Source: Sulfuricella denitrificans skB26 (GTDB taxonomy: Bacteria > Pseudomonadota > Gammaproteobacteria > Burkholderiales > Sulfuricellaceae). From it: a stretch of 64,000 nucleotides of DNA. Positions 7,237 to 15,153 of the stretch are shown piece by piece; the first letter of the stretch is position 1, and every line of letters starts with the position of its first letter. Both the position numbers and the translations under genes were made by a program. The notes beneath the pieces were generated by a model. That model ran no database searches and was not told where the DNA came from. It saw nothing but the letters and a program-made list of their open reading frames with translations. The stretch is taken from assembly GCF_000297055.2 (NCBI RefSeq), contig NC_022357.1, forward strand, positions 248,001 to 312,000, in the 5' to 3' direction.

Positions 7237-9618
7237 CTAAAGCGAATACGCCTCTACAACCAAGCTGTTCAGAGCTTCGCGGTCGACATGATGATCATTG
7301 GCAATCTCTTCTCCGACAGCACTTAACTTCCGGATGGTAGACAGAGACAAAACCGTTCCTTTGCCAAGCCATGGCAATGGAATATTACGCAGAAACTGCT
7401 TTTCGAGTTTAAGCTGACCGCCGCCGATATGAGTTGAAACCGCTTCTAATAATTGACCGAACAGACGTGATGCAGTAATAGCCACATAAGCATATGCCAA
7501 GTCATCAGTAAATGACGATTCGTAGGTTTTATGCGGAATCCAGCCATGTCCTACGACCACGACAAAGTCACCGGTTGCATCGTAAGCGAAGCAGCCCTCT
7601 TCGCCAAAGTAAGTCGATATGATCTTTTTCTTTTTCTCGAATTGCCATTGTCTTGGCCAAATCAGATCCCACCAATTTAATTCTTCTCGTGCTCTCGAAT
7701 TGCCCGAGGATATTCTTAGTGTGCTACTGGCGAGCTTTTCTTGATAATACTGCGGTACTAAATTACGCAGCATTTCTTCATCTGCAATTTTCGGCAAGCC
7801 TGGTGTATAAGGAAACCAAACATACCAATCACGATTCAGTACACCAAAATCAATTGATGCGTTGACGACAGCCGGCCGGAAAAACCTTGCCTCTTCTGGA
7901 CTCAAGCTGTGCACATATTCGGCTGGCTGAACGAATACACTATCACCGGTCCTTGATCCCTGTTTTACATCAAACAATTCACCCAGCTTGGGTAAGTAAC
8001 TATATTTGCCGATCAGGCTCATCAGTTCATAACTACGTGGACGCCAGGGTTCACCATTCCTACCGATGGCATAGTCCGCATAAACACTATATTCAGAGGT
8101 GCTGACTGTCTCTGAACTAATGTTGGCAGATGAGAGGCTTCTCAGGGTGCGCAATGCTTTATAAGTGCTGGCTTTTTTATGATCAGCCCAGATTACGCGG
8201 CATGGGGCAGACGAATTCTGTCGGCGGATAGAAACGACTAGATTGGCATCAACGAGGGCATTCGTAAATAGGGTTTGGCTACCTAGCTTTGCAATGAGGT
8301 GGGGTGTGAAATTTGAAGCGGCCTGCTCGCGCCAGTCCTGTGCAGATTTTGTATCAGTCACGGCAGCAGGCAGGACGGCAGCAAACACTCCCTCGGCTCG
8401 GATGCAATCCATGGCTAATTGAGCAAACGCAACCGCAAGATTGGGTTTGCCATTGCCGAACAGTTCGGTCAAACGATCCCGGTATGCTTCGCCCAGGAAT
8501 TGCCAGGCAGCGTATGGCGGGTTCATAAGAACGATATCCACGTTTTGCGGCCATTCATCTCGATTAGTCAATATGGTATCGCGATGCAGGATACGGTATT
8601 CCAGCCTGAACTTCGACGGAAACTGTTTTTCGAAGGCAAGCGTAAAATTGCTGATCTTGAGTGCGGGCTCGGAGATATCCCACCCTTCGATATACACCAA
8701 ACCGTTATAGCCCAACATATTGAGCTGACGCAGTAATTCCTTAAAAAATTCTGAGGAGCCACAAGCTGGATCAAACACTTTGAGCACAGAAGGAAGGTTT
8801 GGTCCCAATGCCCTGAGCGCCTCTTCAACAAGCGTCCGTGCAATAAATGGCGGAGTAAAGTAAACCCCTGATACCTTGTCCTGGGATTTGCTCAGAATTT
8901 TCGCAGGTGCTGGCGGGATGCCAGGCAAGTCACGGGTCAAGGGAATTTGGATTCTGTAGTGAACATCCTGAAACAAATTACCCGAACTATGCCTGAGCAA
9001 GAGCATGATGAGAGGCTTCAATGAGCTGACGGGACGATCACGCGTTAGCTCGTTCAGTAGCATATCCCATTCAGAATTGCGCAGCATGTCTTCATCCAAC
9101 TGCAGCGTATCCCCAACACATGATTGTCCGAATGGCTGCGGTGCTGTTTTATCTGATCCGTATGCAAGCAACCGTAGGAAATGGTCAATGGTTTGTGCAG
9201 GTGTCGCCTCAAATGGAAGCAGTTGCCTGAGTTGACCCAAGATACGGAGCGCATGAGTCACAATCGATGCATCGCGATTAGGCTCACGTTTTTCCAAGTA
9301 TTGATGGAATTCGTTGAGACGCTGGCTTACATCTTCGATGGGATAACTGGTCGGGAAAGCAGAAGGATCTTGCCAGCTCAGTACGCTGATGTGCTGATTC
9401 CCGATCTTCAGGAAATGTCCAACATCCGATGACCATGCGATGCTCCTAGGGTCATCTTCTGGGTCCCCTGCAACCTGAAGACAGAAATTACCTAAAGCTC
9501 CATTGAGCAGAACATAGCCACTTTCATTGCTGTGCCCATACATGGGGACAGGCAGAAGCCCTAGCTTTTCGCGCCAGTAGCTCGGGTCTCTTAATCGTTC
9601 TGTTGAGGCGTTCGACAT
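7237..9618 (-). CDS. N6-adenine class DNA methyltransferase
   Basis: A 793-residue class I SAM-dependent DNA methyltransferase of the Eco57I/N6_Mtase type. The SAM-binding motif I is VFDPACGSSEF (around residues 280-290; the usual GSG is GSS) and catalytic motif IV is NPPY at about residue 366. The preceding segment KVSGVYFTPPFIARTLV is the common start of the catalytic domain. The C-terminal third (from about 540) looks like a target-recognition region. The N-terminal 250 residues show no clear nuclease motif, so it is probably not a self-contained type IIG enzyme. It forms an operon with the unknown gene at 6546-7232 and is divergent from the HTH gene at 9743. Likely a restriction-modification or other defence component (inference). 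Confidence 0.88.
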   Translation of the reverse strand: MSNASTERLRDPSYWREKLGLLPVPMYGHSNESGYVLLNGALGNFCLQVAGDPEDDPRSIAWSSDVGHFLKIGNQHISVLSWQDPSAFPTSYPIEDVSQRLNEFHQYLEKREPNRDASIVTHALRILGQLRQLLPFEATPAQTIDHFLRLLAYGSDKTAPQPFGQSCVGDTLQLDEDMLRNSEWDMLLNELTRDRPVSSLKPLIMLLLRHSSGNLFQDVHYRIQIPLTRDLPGIPPAPAKILSKSQDKVSGVYFTPPFIARTLVEEALRALGPNLPSVLKVFDPACGSSEFFKELLRQLNMLGYNGLVYIEGWDISEPALKISNFTLAFEKQFPSKFRLEYRILHRDTILTNRDEWPQNVDIVLMNPPYAAWQFLGEAYRDRLTELFGNGKPNLAVAFAQLAMDCIRAEGVFAAVLPAAVTDTKSAQDWREQAASNFTPHLIAKLGSQTLFTNALVDANLVVSIRRQNSSAPCRVIWADHKKASTYKALRTLRSLSSANISSETVSTSEYSVYADYAIGRNGEPWRPRSYELMSLIGKYSYLPKLGELFDVKQGSRTGDSVFVQPAEYVHSLSPEEARFFRPAVVNASIDFGVLNRDWYVWFPYTPGLPKIADEEMLRNLVPQYYQEKLASSTLRISSGNSRAREELNWWDLIWPRQWQFEKKKKIISTYFGEEGCFAYDATGDFVVVVGHGWIPHKTYESSFTDDLAYAYVAITASRLFGQLLEAVSTHIGGGQLKLEKQFLRNIPLPWLGKGTVLSLSTIRKLSAVGEEIANDHHVDREALNSLVVEAYSL

Positions 9619-9708
9619 TATTCTACCTTGTTCGCATGCGTATCTTACTCTATAGGGTTAAGAAAGTCATGTAACACATTGAATTAACTTCACTGTAATC
9701 AAATGGCT

Positions 9709-9743
9709 ATAATATAGCTCAGTTATGCTATATTATAGCATAA
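9709..9743. promoter_or_regulatory. Paired operator-like palindromes between methyltransferase and HTH genes
   Basis: GCTATAATATAGC at 9709-9721 and GCTATATTATAGC at 9727-9739 are near-palindromes and exact reverse complements of each other, 18 bases apart. Each contains a TATAAT box, one per strand, so the sites coincide with likely -10 elements of the two divergent transcripts. The second lies within TTATGCTATATTATAGCATAA (9723-9743), an almost perfect palindrome. The layout fits binding by the adjacent HTH protein as an autorepressor or controller. Confidence 0.6.
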
Positions 9744-10135
9744 TGTCGCGCACACAACGTACTCAAAATTTCCAGACATCATTTGGCGATCGCTTACGCT
9801 TCCTGATGCAGGTTCATCTTGAACTAAGCCTTAAGGAACTTGCTGAGCGCTTGCAACTGGCAAGCACCTCAACCCTACGCAAGGCATTGAGCGGTAAAGG
9901 TGGAATGGATATAGAGCGCCTGCAGTTGCTGGCTGCAATCCCTACACGGTCAGGGGCATTGCCCAATCTGGATTGGCTACTAACTGGTAGGGGACCCCCT
10001 ACTATTAGCCCTTATATCGAAACAAATACAAAGGGTGTTACTTGGGCCAATTGGCTGTCCGATGAGAAATTACAAGCGCTCCGGGTCTTAACATCGTCGC
10101 CATTTCCCGCCTCCCACGACAGGGCTATAAAATAG
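9743..10135 (+). CDS. Helix-turn-helix regulator
   Basis: A 130-residue XRE/lambda-repressor-like protein. The HTH is seen in SLKELAERLQLASTSTLRKALSGKGGMDIERLQLLA (roughly residues 31-65). I chose the second ATG at 9743 because the six extra codons of the start at 9725 fall entirely inside a palindromic operator-like sequence. The gene is divergent from the methyltransferase operon, 125 bases away. By position it probably controls that operon and itself, as controller proteins do in restriction-modification loci (inference). Confidence 0.75.
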   Translation: MSRTQRTQNFQTSFGDRLRFLMQVHLELSLKELAERLQLASTSTLRKALSGKGGMDIERLQLLAAIPTRSGALPNLDWLLTGRGPPTISPYIETNTKGVTWANWLSDEKLQALRVLTSSPFPASHDRAIK

Positions 10136-10143
10136 CCTCTCGC

Positions 10144-10932
10144 TTAGTTATCCACATCATCCCACAAAGCCCCAGCCTTGGTGGACTCGACTGCATCCTC
10201 AATCTTCGGTTTCAGCCTCGACAGGAAATTGAGCCCCGTTTTCTCCTCCACTTCCCGAACCGTCACTATGTAATTCGGCATATCCGAGCTTTTCAGCTTC
10301 ATGTTGGGCATGATGAAGGCGATCGCCTCCACCTGAACGGGGTCGTAAACTATCTTGTAGATGTGTGTTGGGACAGCGACCTTGTTGGCACCGATGGTCT
10401 TGGGGGCTGCGTTGACGTAGATCGGGCCGGTATAGATGTAAAGCTCACCCCGGTTCAGCGCCCAATGCCGAACCTTCTCCTCCAAATCCTTCCAGATGCC
10501 CTGGTTCATGCCCTTGCCAACCTGGGGAACCATATTCGAGAGAAAAAAGCTTTCGCTCATGGACTGCTGGTCCCACCGCATGTCACCGGCCGACGCCATG
10601 TGGCCCCGATCGTAGCCACTGCCCTTGTAGTCGGAAAGTTCGGCGCGCTCACCCTCCTCAAGATCGGGGTCAGGCTGGAAGTTATTCGTCCGGGCTAGAG
10701 TGGCTGCAGCCTTATCGTGGGTCAGGTGTTCCGCAACCCATATTGGTGTCTTTCGGGCGGGGTCGTGTGCCAGGAGGTAGCCCGTTCGGCAGAGCAGAGT
10801 GCCGCTCGTCCCCGGCACCCCTAGTTTGGCGTATTCCTTACAACCCTCCAGAGAGCCATCGGCAGATGCGCCCGCAGTAAGGATGGCAAGAAGGATGACC
10901 AGCGTATATCGAGACAAATAGCTTCCAGACAA
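10144..10932 (-). CDS. DNA/RNA non-specific endonuclease (NUC family), secreted
   Basis: A 262-residue nuclease of the Serratia-type beta-beta-alpha metal family. The signature DRGH is at residues 108-111 with catalytic His111, and the metal-ligand asparagine is Asn143 in GMNQGIWKDLE. A signal peptide is evident (hydrophobic core LVILLAILTAGASA, residues 11-24), so the enzyme is exported to the periplasm or beyond. Two cysteines in the mature N-terminus may form a disulfide. It stands alone, convergent with the HTH gene and divergent from the next gene. It could degrade incoming DNA or serve nutrition; the sequence does not decide. Confidence 0.88.
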   Translation of the reverse strand: MSGSYLSRYTLVILLAILTAGASADGSLEGCKEYAKLGVPGTSGTLLCRTGYLLAHDPARKTPIWVAEHLTHDKAAATLARTNNFQPDPDLEEGERAELSDYKGSGYDRGHMASAGDMRWDQQSMSESFFLSNMVPQVGKGMNQGIWKDLEEKVRHWALNRGELYIYTGPIYVNAAPKTIGANKVAVPTHIYKIVYDPVQVEAIAFIMPNMKLKSSDMPNYIVTVREVEEKTGLNFLSRLKPKIEDAVESTKAGALWDDVDN

Positions 10933-11044
10933 TTTTCCCTCCCCGGAAAAAACACGTTCTGCTATTGTGTTGTTATAAAAACAGAAAGTAAACCTGCATA
11001 GAGCGCTTTCCCAAACCCTGAGGCCCTGCGATGGGAGTTAATCC

Positions 11045-11353
11045 ATGAACAGACTGTTTCTCGCTCTCCTGACAATTTCGCTTCTCACCTTTCCTCATCT
11101 GGCCGAAGCACGCCGGTCCTCGGATCAGAATCAGACCTATACGCAAGAAGCCTCCCCGAACGAAAGCGACCTAGAGGCCCATGGGCATTACACCAACAAG
11201 GATGGCCAGACAGTCCATTCGCCATCCAAGAGTAAGTCTGGCGCAGTTCCAGCAGGCGCATCTGCCCAATGCCGTGACAGCTCCTACAGCTTCAGCCGCT
11301 CCCGCTCAGGTACTTGCTCGCATCACGGCGGCGTAGCGCAGTGGCTCAATTAG
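11045..11353 (+). CDS. DUF3761-type small secreted protein
   Basis: A 102-residue protein with an N-terminal signal peptide (FLALLTISLLTFPHLAEA) and the DUF3761 pattern GHYTNKDGQTVHSPSKS followed by AQCRDSSYSFSRSRSGTCSHHGGVAQWL. The two cysteines in the mature part could form a disulfide. Members of this family are common in proteobacteria and in mobile elements; their role is unknown. It is separate from its neighbours. Confidence 0.82.
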   Translation: MNRLFLALLTISLLTFPHLAEARRSSDQNQTYTQEASPNESDLEAHGHYTNKDGQTVHSPSKSKSGAVPAGASAQCRDSSYSFSRSRSGTCSHHGGVAQWLN

Positions 11354-11419
11354 TGGCGAACTGCCAGTCGGCGTTAACCGCCGACGAACCGACGACTCAG
11401 TATTAAAAGGTGTGATTGA

Positions 11420-12784
11420 ATGTCGAATAATGGGACAAAACAAGCCTTGAGGATATTCTTGGCACACAATGCCTGCTTCAATGCGAGCTACGACTTTAAC
11501 CTGCTTAGAGAAGGCCTAAGACGGCAGGGTTACCAACTGGTCCAAAAGCCCGAGGATGCTGATGAGGTGATATTCGCAGGTTGCGCCGTGCGGGGAAAAT
11601 GGGTGGACGATGCCATCCGGCAAATTACTTCGATTCACGACCGGGCTCCCAAGGCGAAAGTGACCGTCACCGGCTGTGTTGCTAGTATTGACGCTGAAAT
11701 GGTGCGCAGCCTAACCCGTGTGCATAACCTGACCATCGGTCGCCAAGAAGATGTTCTTAAGCGCTATACTGGTTTGGAAATTGGCACTTTGGATCGTGAT
11801 GTCACGCAGGATACCTCAATCGACTTCGAAGGCGCGACTGACAATGGATTGAGTCAACTTCGGCGGCGTTTGGGACCCGAGAAAGCTGAAGTAGTTGCCT
11901 CGCTGCAACAGGTGGATAGGGAGCATGGTACGGTGCTGGAATCTACCTACCGGCGCACTACTAGGGGCTTCGTCTTTTACCATGAGAATGAACCTACCGA
12001 ATTCATTGTGGTCACCCGTAGCTGCCCTTACAAATGCGCGTTCTGTGCTATCCCGCACGGCAGAGGGGCTTACACGTCAGTTCCTTTGGATGCGGTTCTT
12101 GAAAAGGCCCGCACCTCTTTGGCCCGCGGAATACGACGGATCACTCTTATCGGTGACGAGGTAGGCAACTACGGCGCCAATGAGAAAGGCCCAAAGTTTC
12201 GCGACTTGATGACCGCGCTCCTAGACCTTGACCCGGGCATTCGTCTTTCAATTCGCTACCTCGAGCCCAAACCGTTTCTAAGAAACGCAGACCTTTTCCG
12301 TCGATGGTGCGGGGATGGCCGCATTGATCTCCTTTATGTGTCGCTGCAGAGCGGATCTCAGCGAATCCTGGACGCGATGAGCCGCCGCTACAACATTGGC
12401 GAGATCGCCAACTTTTATTCTACGCTTCGACGCACGACGGACACCGTGTTTTATTGCAACTGGATGGTGGGGTTCCCGAGCGAAACCCATTCGGAATATA
12501 TGGAAACCGTTAGCTTGGTAAAAGACCTTAATCTCCAGATCAACACCGCCGTTCCATTCTCGGCGCGGCCAAACACACCAGCAAACGATATGACGGGACA
12601 GATCGACGAGCAGGAAAAGGAGCTGCGTGTTGACGGGTTGAAACGGGTCATCGCGGACATCAAGGTGGCAAGTTTTGCAGGCTTGTTTGATGTACTCGAA
12701 CCGGCACGTCGAGCATCGTTAGTGCAGAAAATCGGCAACGCGGAGCTGGTCGAGCACGATAACCTAATGCCAGGCCCAGCGTAG
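11420..12784 (+). CDS. Radical SAM protein, MiaB/RimO-like methylthiotransferase family
   Basis: A 454-residue protein with the two-part layout of methylthiotransferases. An N-terminal UPF0004-like domain (NACFNASYDFNLLREGLR near residue 19, later FAGCAVRG and VTGCVAS) carries three candidate Fe-S cysteines. The radical SAM domain follows, with the CxxxCxxC cluster at Cys202, Cys206 and Cys209 in CPYKCAFCAIPHGRG. There is no clear C-terminal TRAM domain, unlike MiaB. A good ribosome binding site (AAAAGGTG) precedes the ATG. The stop is TAG, and the frame stays open beyond it into the exonuclease domain at 12899. Its substrate is unknown; placement in a defence island suggests a nucleic-acid or protein modification role (inference). 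Confidence 0.82.
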   Translation: MSNNGTKQALRIFLAHNACFNASYDFNLLREGLRRQGYQLVQKPEDADEVIFAGCAVRGKWVDDAIRQITSIHDRAPKAKVTVTGCVASIDAEMVRSLTRVHNLTIGRQEDVLKRYTGLEIGTLDRDVTQDTSIDFEGATDNGLSQLRRRLGPEKAEVVASLQQVDREHGTVLESTYRRTTRGFVFYHENEPTEFIVVTRSCPYKCAFCAIPHGRGAYTSVPLDAVLEKARTSLARGIRRITLIGDEVGNYGANEKGPKFRDLMTALLDLDPGIRLSIRYLEPKPFLRNADLFRRWCGDGRIDLLYVSLQSGSQRILDAMSRRYNIGEIANFYSTLRRTTDTVFYCNWMVGFPSETHSEYMETVSLVKDLNLQINTAVPFSARPNTPANDMTGQIDEQEKELRVDGLKRVIADIKVASFAGLFDVLEPARRASLVQKIGNAELVEHDNLMPGPA

Positions 12785-12898
12785 CAAGAGTTCCGGCCAA
12801 CGTGGCTGCCGGTCGACAAGCCGAATCATGCATGCGGATGGAGAGATTTTCTGAATAGGTCACCTACGAGCCACTGGTACGAACACACTTTTCTTGCG

Positions 12899-13474
12899 GT
12901 GGATGTCGAGGGAAATGGTCGACAACCACCCGGCTTGGTAGAACTTGCAATAGCCAAGATCGTGGGCGGTACTGTACTGATGCCGCCCAAGGAATGGATG
13001 GTGCGCCCATCCGAGCCGATTACCTGGCAAGCTGAGCGCGTCCACGGCATATCTAATCGAGATGTACGGGGTAAACAGACATTGTCGGAAGTGAGTGGGG
13101 ACTTGGAGCTGGAGCTGGGCGCCGAAATGATTATTGGGCACCATGTAGGAGTTGACTACCGGGTTCTGCAGTTGAGCCTTCCCAAGTGGAAGCCTAGCGC
13201 AACGCTAGATACTTTGAAATTGGCCCGGACCGTTGTACCAGGCCTTGAGAGCTACTCACTTTCTGCCCTTGTGGAAGAATTCAATCTCGAGAACGTGCTG
13301 GAGGGCCGTCCGCATCGTGCTGCATATGATGCTTTGGCTGCTGCCCATGTCTTTGTTATTCTGGCTAAGCGGTTTGATGGTAACGGCGATTTGACACTCG
13401 ATGCGATTCTGGACATTTGTGGCTCGAACAATGCGGAACACCGCGCTGAAAACCGGCAAGGAAGTTTGTTCTAA
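12899..13474 (+). CDS. DEDD-type 3'-5' exonuclease (DnaQ-like)
   Basis: An exonuclease of the DnaQ/epsilon family, about 191 residues from the GTG at 12899. Exo I is VDVEGNG (Asp and Glu), exo II falls in HHVGVDYRVLQL, and exo III is HRAAYDALAAAHVF. The GTG start cuts into the first beta strand: FLAVDVEG in frame upstream clearly belongs to the fold, yet there is no ATG, GTG or TTG upstream in that open stretch, only CTG at 12851. The frame is continuous with the radical SAM gene apart from its TAG at 12782-12784. The real N-terminus may come from CTG initiation or from TAG readthrough. Confidence 0.75.
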   Translation: MDVEGNGRQPPGLVELAIAKIVGGTVLMPPKEWMVRPSEPITWQAERVHGISNRDVRGKQTLSEVSGDLELELGAEMIIGHHVGVDYRVLQLSLPKWKPSATLDTLKLARTVVPGLESYSLSALVEEFNLENVLEGRPHRAAYDALAAAHVFVILAKRFDGNGDLTLDAILDICGSNNAEHRAENRQGSLF

Positions 13475-13527
13475 AGGCCATTCTATTGATATTTACCTGA
13501 GAAACAATATGTACAAAGGGTCAACAA

Positions 13528-13836
13528 ATGTTTGAAAAAATTATTGCTTTCCTTTTTTGGCTTGGCGAGATCTTTACCACGAGCCGCGATCCATTTTTAG
13601 AGGAATACAGAAAGCATTGGAGGCAGATGGTCATGTTCGGCATGGCGGGCCTTCTAGGATTTGTCTGCGCCATGCTTATAGCGCCCACAGATGCGCCGGT
13701 GACGGGGCTTCAATTGATAATCAATAAGTTCACGGATCTACTTTACTTAGGTTCTTTAGTGGTCACTTTGTTCGCAGCAATCGGTTTCTTGTGGGCGTCA
13801 TATCGATACTGGATCTTCGTAGATGAAAATGGATAA
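13528..13836 (+). CDS. Small two-helix membrane protein
   Basis: A 102-residue protein that I do not recognise. Two membrane segments are visible, about residues 35-53 (MVMFGMAGLLGFVCAMLIA) and 72-92 (LLYLGSLVVTLFAAIGFLW), with a charged N-terminal part (SRDPFLEEYRKHWRQ). It is followed 18 bases later by the gene at 13855, so the two are probably in one operon. Confidence 0.65.
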   Translation: MFEKIIAFLFWLGEIFTTSRDPFLEEYRKHWRQMVMFGMAGLLGFVCAMLIAPTDAPVTGLQLIINKFTDLLYLGSLVVTLFAAIGFLWASYRYWIFVDENG

Positions 13837-13854
13837 TTTGAATTTGAGGATTTC

Positions 13855-14559
13855 ATGAAACTCTATGAAAACATTGTAATTGGCAATTTCTTATATGGAC
13901 TCGGCTTTGCCGTGCGGGCTCGCACCACGACTGGCCTTGTGCCCTCCGTAATCAACCTGTTGCAGCAGACCCCTGCTGACAAGGAGCTGGCCGACGTCTT
14001 GCTGGAATTCCCTGGCGTCATTCGCCTTATAGAATTCAAACAGCTCAATAATAAGTCCAACAAGGAAAAAACAAGGCACGAGCAGCTTACCGCGGCAATT
14101 GGAGGGGGCACACGTATGGCTGAAGTGTCTAGAGCGATACATTGGTTTGTCGAAACCCATCCGGAAAACAAAACATTCATTTCTCGTATCGTTCCGTACC
14201 TTGATGCATACCCGCAAGATAAGCAACAGCATAGCCTTGCCCAGTTTATTAGTTCAATAGCAGAAGATGTTGTTAATGGGCAGAATACATTTTCCCCCAA
14301 AGAGCTAAGGGGCTACCTCTCCCTTGTTGCACGCTGCCAAGGATCCGGTAGCGTAAGCACAGGTGGACTGCTTCTTGCGATCAATGCTAAAGGGGATATC
14401 AACTTTGTCGAGCTGACCGATATGATGCAACTGCGTCTTCAACACAAGAACTTTGTCGCCGAAATCAAAGCCAACATGGAAAAGGCATTAGAGCAGGACA
14501 GGCAGCGAGAACTGTCGCTTGATCGGAAAGACAGGGGTTATGAACATGAGAGATCTTGA
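13855..14559 (+). CDS. Hypothetical protein, possible PD-(D/E)xK nuclease fold
   Basis: A 234-residue soluble protein of no recognised family. Residues 47-63 (ADVLLEFPGVIRLIEFK) have the beta-hairpin look of a PD-(D/E)xK nuclease core, with an Asp, then Glu-x-Lys on the next strand; this is a weak, tentative reading. The C-terminus is charged and helical (EIKANMEKALEQDRQREL). It overlaps the start of the next gene, so the three genes 13528-15106 look like one operon. Confidence 0.6.
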   Translation: MKLYENIVIGNFLYGLGFAVRARTTTGLVPSVINLLQQTPADKELADVLLEFPGVIRLIEFKQLNNKSNKEKTRHEQLTAAIGGGTRMAEVSRAIHWFVETHPENKTFISRIVPYLDAYPQDKQQHSLAQFISSIAEDVVNGQNTFSPKELRGYLSLVARCQGSGSVSTGGLLLAINAKGDINFVELTDMMQLRLQHKNFVAEIKANMEKALEQDRQRELSLDRKDRGYEHERS

Positions 14560-15106
14560 TCAGCTTTACGATTCGCTCGGGCGAGTTCTAGCGGCTGCTG
14601 AAAATCACCAGCAAGCGGCAGATCGTTCGATTCAGGCAATGAACAAGGCTTCAGCGAATCTTGAGCACAAGGCGAACACACTTGATGGCCAACTTTCGAG
14701 GGAGATGACGCGCGCCATGAACTTGGCAGTAGCAGATGTCGCTAAAGCGCTAACCGCGCAATTTAAGACGTCCCACGAGTTGGCGAAACAGGCAGAGACC
14801 TGTTATCGCAATAGCGTACGGTGGGCAGCTTGGAAAGTTTTTGCAACTGCAACGATTTGCGGGGTTGTTCTGATATTAAGCACTGCGTACCTGATGCAAG
14901 GAACAATCCCCCCATATGCTGAAATCGAGGCTCTACGTTCGGAAAAAGCTTATCTGACCAAGAATATTTCCGAGTTGGAGAGGCGCGGTGGTCGCGTAAA
15001 CTTGTCCCCCTGCAGTGATGGATCAAATCGTCGTCGACTTTGCGTCAAAATTGATGAGCAGGCTGGGGCTTTTCAGAATGGTTACCGCGTTATTGCGGGT
15101 TACTAG
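14546..15106 (+). CDS. Coiled-coil membrane protein
   Basis: About 186 residues from the ATG at 14546, chosen because AGGGG lies eight bases upstream; the frame is open from 14519. The N-terminal half is helical and likely coiled-coil, and one membrane helix lies near residues 95-118 (KVFATATICGVVLILSTAYLM), followed by a second short coiled coil (EALRSEKAYLTKNISELERRG) and a small C-terminal domain with two cysteines. The layout is that of a single-span protein with an external domain. It overlaps the previous gene by 14 bases. Function unknown. Confidence 0.6.
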   Translation: MRDLDQLYDSLGRVLAAAENHQQAADRSIQAMNKASANLEHKANTLDGQLSREMTRAMNLAVADVAKALTAQFKTSHELAKQAETCYRNSVRWAAWKVFATATICGVVLILSTAYLMQGTIPPYAEIEALRSEKAYLTKNISELERRGGRVNLSPCSDGSNRRRLCVKIDEQAGAFQNGYRVIAGY

Positions 15107-15153
15107 GTTTTGTTAGCCTACTAAATATTTGGTCCATTGCGTTCGCCGGCACG

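Noticed and set aside
11320-11400. Possible tRNA-like sequence after the DUF3761 gene
   Set aside because: It has a GTAGCGCAGTGG-like start, but no anticodon or T-arm can be folded, and the first part is coding sequence.
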